DNA of 9,376 nt, from positions 1 through 9,376 of the forward strand of contig CAIUQW010000145.1 in NCBI GenBank assembly GCA_903901395.1, given 5' to 3'. This stretch comes from an uncultured Chlorobiales bacterium (GTDB lineage Bacteria > Bacteroidota > Chlorobiia > Chlorobiales > Chlorobiaceae). This document shows positions 5,590 through 9,376 of this stretch, in pieces. Numbering within the stretch: the stretch's first letter is position 1; each line of letters begins with the position of its first letter. Both the position numbers and the translations under genes were made by a program. Below the pieces are notes generated by a model. That model saw nothing but the letters and a program-made list of their open reading frames with translations, ran no database searches and had not been told where the DNA came from.

Positions 5590-6597
5590 TTATCTCGCCA
5601 GCGTTACCGAGCGCGTGTCGCTGAATCGCGTTCCCGAATAGCCCGCAGCATTCATCGTGATCCGGTAACTGCCCGCCGGAAGCGGAGCACCGGAGTCGTC
5701 GTTGCCGTTCCAGGTAATGCGTATAACCGGCCCGACCGGCAATCCTCCGGCCAACTGACGCACCGGCCTTCCCGTAGAGTCGTACACCGTCAGCTCAAGC
5801 TGGTACGCGCCAACCGGCAGGTTGATGACGATGTTGAGGAAATCGTCATGTCCGTCGCCGTTTGGCGAGAACGGGCTTGGCGAGAGACTGAAAACTTCTT
5901 CATCTCGCGTCGGCGGCACGTAGACCGAATTGACTCTGCCGGGCGTACCGCCAAACTGCGAGTCGGAGGAGGACGTCCAGCTTATGGGCGAGTCAGACTC
6001 CATCAGCGGGTTAAACTTCTCGATGGAGAGGTGTTTTGTCGAGCCGTTGCCGGGGTTGTGCCAGTTGGGGGTGTAGTTGGCTGAATCGACCACATTTCCG
6101 TTCTGGTCAAGCAGCCGGACGCTGTCGCCGTCGTTGTTGAGCGAGAAAACCTTGTAGTTCTTGACGAGGAAGATTTTCGCCTCGGTCGAACTCTGCAAAT
6201 AGGTGTAATAGTTCGTCAGGCGCGAACCGCTGACGATGCCGTTGGATTCAGGCGCAATGACGGCGTACTGTCCCGGACCCAGCACGTTGCTGCCGCCCGC
6301 CGGAGCGAAGTAGTAGCGGTTTACCTTGCCTGAAATGGGGTCGGGACGGTCGGTAATACTCCATCCGGTGAGGTCTACGGGATCGACGCCGGGATTGTAA
6401 ATCTCCACGAAATCTGGCTGGTCGGGCAGATTGTCGCCAGAATCCTGTAACGGATCGAAGAGAATTTCATTCAGGACGGGCGCTACCCGGTCGTTCTGCA
6501 AGGAGAGCGTCCCGGAAAAGCTCGAATCCTCGGAATCGGTTGCGCAGCCTGCGAAAAGCAGAAAAAGCGCGACATAAAGATGACAGGGGTAACGCAT
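5590..6597 (-). CDS. Lamin-tail domain lipoprotein with C-terminal FlgD-like domain
   Basis: From the ATG at 6597 the product has 335 residues. The first 18 (MRYPCHLYVALFLLFAGC) make a short lipoprotein signal with Cys18 as lipidation site; the -3 position is Phe, slightly off consensus. Residues 39 to about 180 match a lamin-tail domain (VLNEILFDP, FVEIYNPG, VDLTGWSITD, GPGQYAVI, NNDGDSVRLLD). Residues 237-335 resemble FlgD Ig-like/CHU_C-type domains (PSPFSPNGDGHDD, AYQLELTVYDSTGRPVR, PLPAGSYRI). Such proteins are exported and tethered at the cell envelope; the role is unknown. The frame opens further upstream at a GTG (6633), but that codon lies in the arm of a 9-bp hairpin and would put 12 polar residues before the signal, so I prefer 6597. 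Between tatA and recN on the same strand. Confidence 0.85.
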   Translation of the reverse strand: MRYPCHLYVALFLLFAGCATDSEDSSFSGTLSLQNDRVAPVLNEILFDPLQDSGDNLPDQPDFVEIYNPGVDPVDLTGWSITDRPDPISGKVNRYYFAPAGGSNVLGPGQYAVIAPESNGIVSGSRLTNYYTYLQSSTEAKIFLVKNYKVFSLNNDGDSVRLLDQNGNVVDSANYTPNWHNPGNGSTKHLSIEKFNPLMESDSPISWTSSSDSQFGGTPGRVNSVYVPPTRDEEVFSLSPSPFSPNGDGHDDFLNIVINLPVGAYQLELTVYDSTGRPVRQLAGGLPVGPVIRITWNGNDDSGAPLPAGSYRITMNAAGYSGTRFSDTRSVTLAR

Positions 6598-6631
6598 CTC
6601 AGTGTCGGATATGGTTGATCCAAATGTCAGC

Positions 6632-6655
6632 ACCAGACCCGGTTGCGGGTCTGGT
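6632..6655. terminator. Perfect 9-bp hairpin between tatA and the lipoprotein gene
   Basis: ACCAGACCC (6632-6640) and GGGTCTGGT (6647-6655) pair perfectly around a 6-base loop. Neither side has a T run, so it is not a standard Rho-independent terminator. It may attenuate or protect the - strand message, and it sits just before the lipoprotein start. Confidence 0.4.
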
Positions 6656-6781
6656 AACTCGTTAATTTTCTTTCTGTTGTGAACTCTGTGACCGGCTATC
6701 CTGAGGAGGATATAAGATAAAAGGGGTATGGTTGCCGGACAGATATCATGTCAATGCAATGCCTGAGATATGTGGTCGAAA

Positions 6782-6976
6782 TCAGGCTTTTTTCTCTTTT
6801 TTCGGGGAGTCGTCAACCGTCTTGTTGAACTCTTCTTCTATTTCATTCTGAGCTTTTTTGAACTCCTTGATGCCTTTGCCAAGTCCTTTGGCCAGCTCGG
6901 GCAGCTTCTGGGCGCCGAACAGCAGAAGAACGATAAGCAGGATAAGAATAAGCTCCTGGCCGCCTAAACCGAACAT
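6782..6976 (-). CDS. tatA: Sec-independent protein translocase subunit TatA
   Basis: The product has 64 residues with the complete TatA/E architecture: a very short N-terminus (MFGLGGQE), one membrane helix at about 7-21 ending in the Phe20-Gly21 hinge, an amphipathic helix at about 24-42 ([19 protein letters not shown]) and a charged, Lys-rich tail. TatA oligomers form the pore-like part of the twin-arginine translocon, which exports folded proteins, many of them cofactor-bearing. The ATG at 6976 has GGAG 8 bases upstream. tatC is not in the window. It follows psd by 95 bases on the same strand. A TatA/TatE distinction cannot be made from the sequence. Confidence 0.95.
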   Translation of the reverse strand: MFGLGGQELILILLIVLLLFGAQKLPELAKGLGKGIKEFKKAQNEIEEEFNKTVDDSPKKEKKA

Positions 6977-7071
6977 GGATCTATCTCCGGAAAGTGTACA
7001 AATGGTTGGTAATGCCTGTTACAGCTATGGAAACTAAACAAAGCCGCAACCTAAACAAAAAAAATTTTCGA

Positions 7072-7722
7072 TCAAAAACCGCCCGTCTGAGCGAGAACCG
7101 TTTCACCCGCGACGGTTTTCTCGCCCTCCGTCGCCGTGACCCGAAACGATGCCGGAAGGGCGATATCGACCCGCGATCCAAGCTTGATCATCCCGAAGCG
7201 CTTGCCGCGAGTCACCTGCTGACCAGTTTTGAGATCGCAGACGATCCTGCGGGCCACGAAGCCCGACACCTGGCAAAACCAGACAGGGCCAGCGGCGGTG
7301 TCGAGCGTGATCTCCATGCGCTCGTTGTCCGACATGCTTCGATGGTCGAAGGCCATGAGGAATTTGCCCTCGTGGTATTGACAGCCGCGAACCTTGCCAT
7401 CGAGAGGAATCCGGTTCACGTGGACGTTGAAGGGCGACATGAAGATGCTGACGAGGGTCGAACCCGGCCCGGTGACGGGATGGTCAACCGTTTGCTTCAG
7501 CACGATCTTGCCATCGGCGGGCGCGACGAACTCCCCATTTCCTCCAGGAGTTGAACGTTCGGGATCACGATAGAAATAGAGCGTGAAAAGGAAAAACAGG
7601 AGCGCGGCGGCTGAAAAAACTACGCCTCCGGGCTGCGGTAAAAAAAGGCCCGCGATGAAGATGACGATGCAGAAAATGGCGGTTTTGACGACGCTGCCGG
7701 TTCCGTATGGTGCGATACGCAT
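7072..7722 (-). CDS. psd: Phosphatidylserine decarboxylase proenzyme
   Basis: From the Met at 7722 the product has 216 residues, the size of the short Psd type. It converts phosphatidylserine to phosphatidylethanolamine at the inner membrane. Visible parts: hydrophobic segments at about 13-50, the APADG motif at 67-71, FNVHVNRIP around His101, NER at 133-135, and the LGS self-cleavage site with Ser183 becoming the pyruvoyl group of the alpha chain (IKLGSRVD). The frame stays open to an ATG at 7821, adding 33 residues. I reject that start because the extra part is hydrophilic, lacks family resemblance, has lower GC at third codon positions (about 50 versus 75 percent) and would leave only 38 bases before divergent tilS. 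No strong ribosome site supports either start. The neighbour tatA follows. Confidence 0.93.
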   Translation of the reverse strand: MRIAPYGTGSVVKTAIFCIVIFIAGLFLPQPGGVVFSAAALLFFLFTLYFYRDPERSTPGGNGEFVAPADGKIVLKQTVDHPVTGPGSTLVSIFMSPFNVHVNRIPLDGKVRGCQYHEGKFLMAFDHRSMSDNERMEITLDTAAGPVWFCQVSGFVARRIVCDLKTGQQVTRGKRFGMIKLGSRVDIALPASFRVTATEGEKTVAGETVLAQTGGF

Positions 7723-7859
7723 GAGGTGATGTTCCAGTTTTGAGGCCACATGATAGCCAAATTTGTCGTATTTACCATCATCCCGCTGAATCGAGCAGTC
7801 TTTGGCGGTATCTACCTGCATTTTCCATCGGGCAAACTAACAGACGGACTGAAGGGTCA

Positions 7860-8855
7860 GTGAACAGAACCGAGAAAAAATTTCTTGAAAACATCCGGCG
7901 ACAGAAGCTTGTCGCGCATGGCGATGCGGTGCTGCTCGCGGTCTCGGGCGGGGCGGATTCGATGGCGCTGATGCATCTCTTCGCGGCGGTCTCGCCGGTG
8001 CTGCGCTGCCGCCTCGGCGTGGCGCACTGCAACTTCACGCTACGCGGCGCGGAAAGCGAAGGCGACGAGGCGTTCGTCCGCGATGCGTGCGCCGCGCTCG
8101 GTCTCGATTGCCACGCGCGGCGCTTCGATACGGCGAGTGTTTCGGTGGCGCGGAAAAAGTCGGTCGAAGAGACCGCGCGTCTGCTGCGCTACGACTTCTT
8201 CGACGAGCTTTGTCGCGAGGCTGGCTACACCCGCATCGCTACCGGCCACCACAGCGGCGACAATGCCGAGACGGTGCTCTTCAATCTCTTTCGTGGCACG
8301 GGAGTGTCCGGCCTGCGCGGCATCCGGGCGAGGCATGGCGCGATCATAAGGCCGCTTCTGCCCTTCACCCGGCGGGAGATCGTGGCGTATCTCGGAGAAA
8401 AAAAGATTGACTGGAGAGACGATCACACCAACGAAGGCGTCGAGTATGACCGTAATTTTATACGCAACCGCGTGATTCCGGTGATCGAGGAGCGCTTCGG
8501 AAGCAAGTTTTCGCCATCGATGCAGCGTCTTTCGGAGCAGGCGGGCGAACTCGAAGAGTTCATCGATCTACACATTTCGCGCCTGATCGAAGCGCATCCA
8601 GGCCTCGACCTCGCGGGCGGCAAGCTGCACGTCGGCACGATGCGGCAGCTCTCGACCTTCGAGCGGAAGGAGATTCTCAAGCGGGCGCTGAAGTTGCAGG
8701 GGCTTCCGGTTGACAGCCACGCGCTCGACCGGATCGCGGGGCTGCTCGACAATCAGTCGGGCCGCAACGTTCCGGCTGGCGCGGGGGTCGAGGTGGTTCG
8801 GCAGGATGGCTTCCTGCGCTTCCGTCAAACCGGCAATCCCTCAAATCACCGGTAA
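7860..8855 (+). CDS. tilS: tRNA(Ile)-lysidine synthetase TilS
   Basis: The product has 331 residues from the GTG at 7860 (AAGGG upstream); the frame is open to 7740, but those codons overlap the psd leader and do not resemble the family. TilS uses ATP and lysine to convert the wobble C34 of tRNA-Ile(CAU) to lysidine, so that it reads AUA as Ile. Shown by the PP-loop SGGADS at 29-34, GVAHCNFTLRG (53-63), ARLLRYDFF (106-114), the TGHHSGDNAETVLFNLFRG motif (128-146) and DWRDDHTNEGVEYDRNFIRN (184-203). The central TilS helical region follows. The product stops at 331 residues, so the distal C-terminal TilS domain of the longest forms is reduced or absent. Divergent from psd. Confidence 0.95.
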   Translation: MNRTEKKFLENIRRQKLVAHGDAVLLAVSGGADSMALMHLFAAVSPVLRCRLGVAHCNFTLRGAESEGDEAFVRDACAALGLDCHARRFDTASVSVARKKSVEETARLLRYDFFDELCREAGYTRIATGHHSGDNAETVLFNLFRGTGVSGLRGIRARHGAIIRPLLPFTRREIVAYLGEKKIDWRDDHTNEGVEYDRNFIRNRVIPVIEERFGSKFSPSMQRLSEQAGELEEFIDLHISRLIEAHPGLDLAGGKLHVGTMRQLSTFERKEILKRALKLQGLPVDSHALDRIAGLLDNQSGRNVPAGAGVEVVRQDGFLRFRQTGNPSNHR

Positions 8856-8889
8856 CATCACCGTTATTAATTCGGTCATTAAAATTCTC

Positions 8890-8918
8890 AAAAAATTGCC
8901 CCGGACTTCAGTCCGGGG
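8890..8918 (-). terminator. Rho-independent terminator for the right-edge gene
   Basis: CCCCGGAC (8899-8906) and GTCCGGGG (8911-8918) form a perfect 8-bp GC-rich stem with a 4-base loop. On the - strand it is followed by CAATTTTTTGAG, a good U-tract, so it would end the message of the gene at 9010-9376. On the + strand there is no T run, so tilS termination here is less sure. Confidence 0.65.
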
Positions 8919-8943
8919 TATGCAGATAAGACAAAACTAATAA

Positions 8944-8955
8944 AGGCTTTAGCCT
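8944..8955. repeat. Short palindrome AGGCTTTAGCCT
   Basis: This 12-base palindrome lies 25 bases from the terminator hairpin. From memory, paired GGACTGAAGTCC-type and GGCTAAAGCC-type palindromes recur between genes in several bacterial genomes as REP/BIME-like elements. One window cannot show dispersal. Confidence 0.4.
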
Positions 8956-9009
8956 CATTTCTTACTACGACGGAGATTGCTATTTAGTGTGGCCAGAGTA
9001 ATAACAATC

Positions 9010-9376
9010 TCACTCTTTTTTCGCGCTTTTCTTGAACAGGCTCTCCGGCAGGTCAGCCGTGATGATGACCGATTCGAGGTTCTGGCTCACCTTGAGATGG
9101 TCGAGGAGTTCTTTCGCGGCTGCCGAGGTTTTCGAGCCGGAGATGCTCGACAGTTCGATGGCGCCCCACAGGAAGGTCGAAGCGAAGAAAGCCGCCTGGC
9201 GATCCTTGTACACCCATTCCGACTGCCCCTTGAGGCCGCTGTCATCGAACTTCACCGACATGGTTATCTGCTGCAAGCGATTGAGGTTGCCGACCGATTT
9301 CATGTCGCTGTTCTTCGAGGTGAGGCTTTGCAGCGCGCCCGCCGTCCACTGCGGCGAGGCGAGGGCGAACCAGACG
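9010..9376 (-). CDS. Hypothetical protein, C-terminal part
   Basis: The frame is open from the right edge to the TGA at 9010, giving about 122 residues of a protein whose start is outside the window. The ATG at 9303 is internal: the 24 codons before it are open and in the same style (beginning VWFALASPQWTAGAL). The sequence has alternating beta-like segments (QQITMSVKFDDSGLKGQSEWVY) and helical ones (SAAAKELLDHLKV), then VIITADLPESLFKKS and a charged end. I do not recognise the family; it gives the impression of a repeated alpha/beta envelope-type protein, but there is no motif to support that. Confidence 0.7.
   Translation of the reverse strand, partial: VWFALASPQWTAGALQSLTSKNSDMKSVGNLNRLQQITMSVKFDDSGLKGQSEWVYKDRQAAFFASTFLWGAIELSSISGSKTSAAAKELLDHLKVSQNLESVIITADLPESLFKKSAKKE

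Noticed and set aside
6770..6967. + strand 65-codon frame over tatA
   Set aside because: It is antisense to tatA, whose product has the full TatA architecture and a good ribosome site; the hydrophobic look of the frame comes from the complementary codons.
7723..7821. 33-residue N-terminal extension of Psd
   Set aside because: Lower third-position GC than the gene body, hydrophilic, no family resemblance, and it would crowd the divergent tilS start.
7740..7859. 40-residue N-terminal extension of TilS
   Set aside because: Overlaps the psd side, does not resemble TilS N-termini; the GTG at 7860 gives the usual short lead to the PP-loop.

Overview
The window looks like a chromosomal segment of a green sulfur bacterium (Chlorobiaceae, most like Chlorobaculum). 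The basis is the GC-rich coding style with weak Shine-Dalgarno sites and the set of housekeeping proteins; this is an impression from protein resemblance, not a database result. Two conserved blocks flank a clearly accessory, less GC-rich stretch of about 3.2 kb.

Left edge (1-563, + strand): the C-terminal part of a KdsD/KpsF-type arabinose-5-phosphate isomerase (end of the SIS domain plus two CBS domains), which serves Kdo/LPS synthesis. It is followed by a decayed remnant of a minimal nucleotidyltransferase (MNT) gene (905-1066).

Accessory centre (1094-3372, all genes on the - strand): this reads as a two-cassette integron-type array with no integrase in the window. Cassette A (about 1843 bp) carries a 73-residue peptide gene and a radical SAM/SPASM protein, a gene pair typical of ribosomally made, enzyme-modified peptides. 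It ends in an attC-like site at 1523-1584. Cassette B (about 429 bp) carries a 119-residue protein with four 16-residue beta repeats ('4-fold beta flower' type) and a tail with Met at every third position. It ends in an attC-like site at 1094-1143. The core 7-mers fit together: each cassette begins with the complement of its own R'' box. The stretch 3373-3799 upstream of cassette A has a candidate promoter, a lone core site, a 13-bp inverted repeat pair and further hairpins, but no gene.

Right block: on the - strand, psd (phosphatidylserine decarboxylase) -> tatA (Tat translocase) -> a lamin-tail/FlgD-like-domain lipoprotein -> recN (DNA repair). On the + strand and divergent from psd is tilS (tRNA-Ile lysidine synthetase). 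At the right edge a - strand gene of unknown function is cut by the window end. A strong hairpin terminator and a second palindrome lie between it and tilS.

The most interesting content is the radical SAM/SPASM enzyme with its small partner ORF packaged inside an apparent integron gene cassette, next to a beta-flower cassette with a very regular Met-Lys-x tail.
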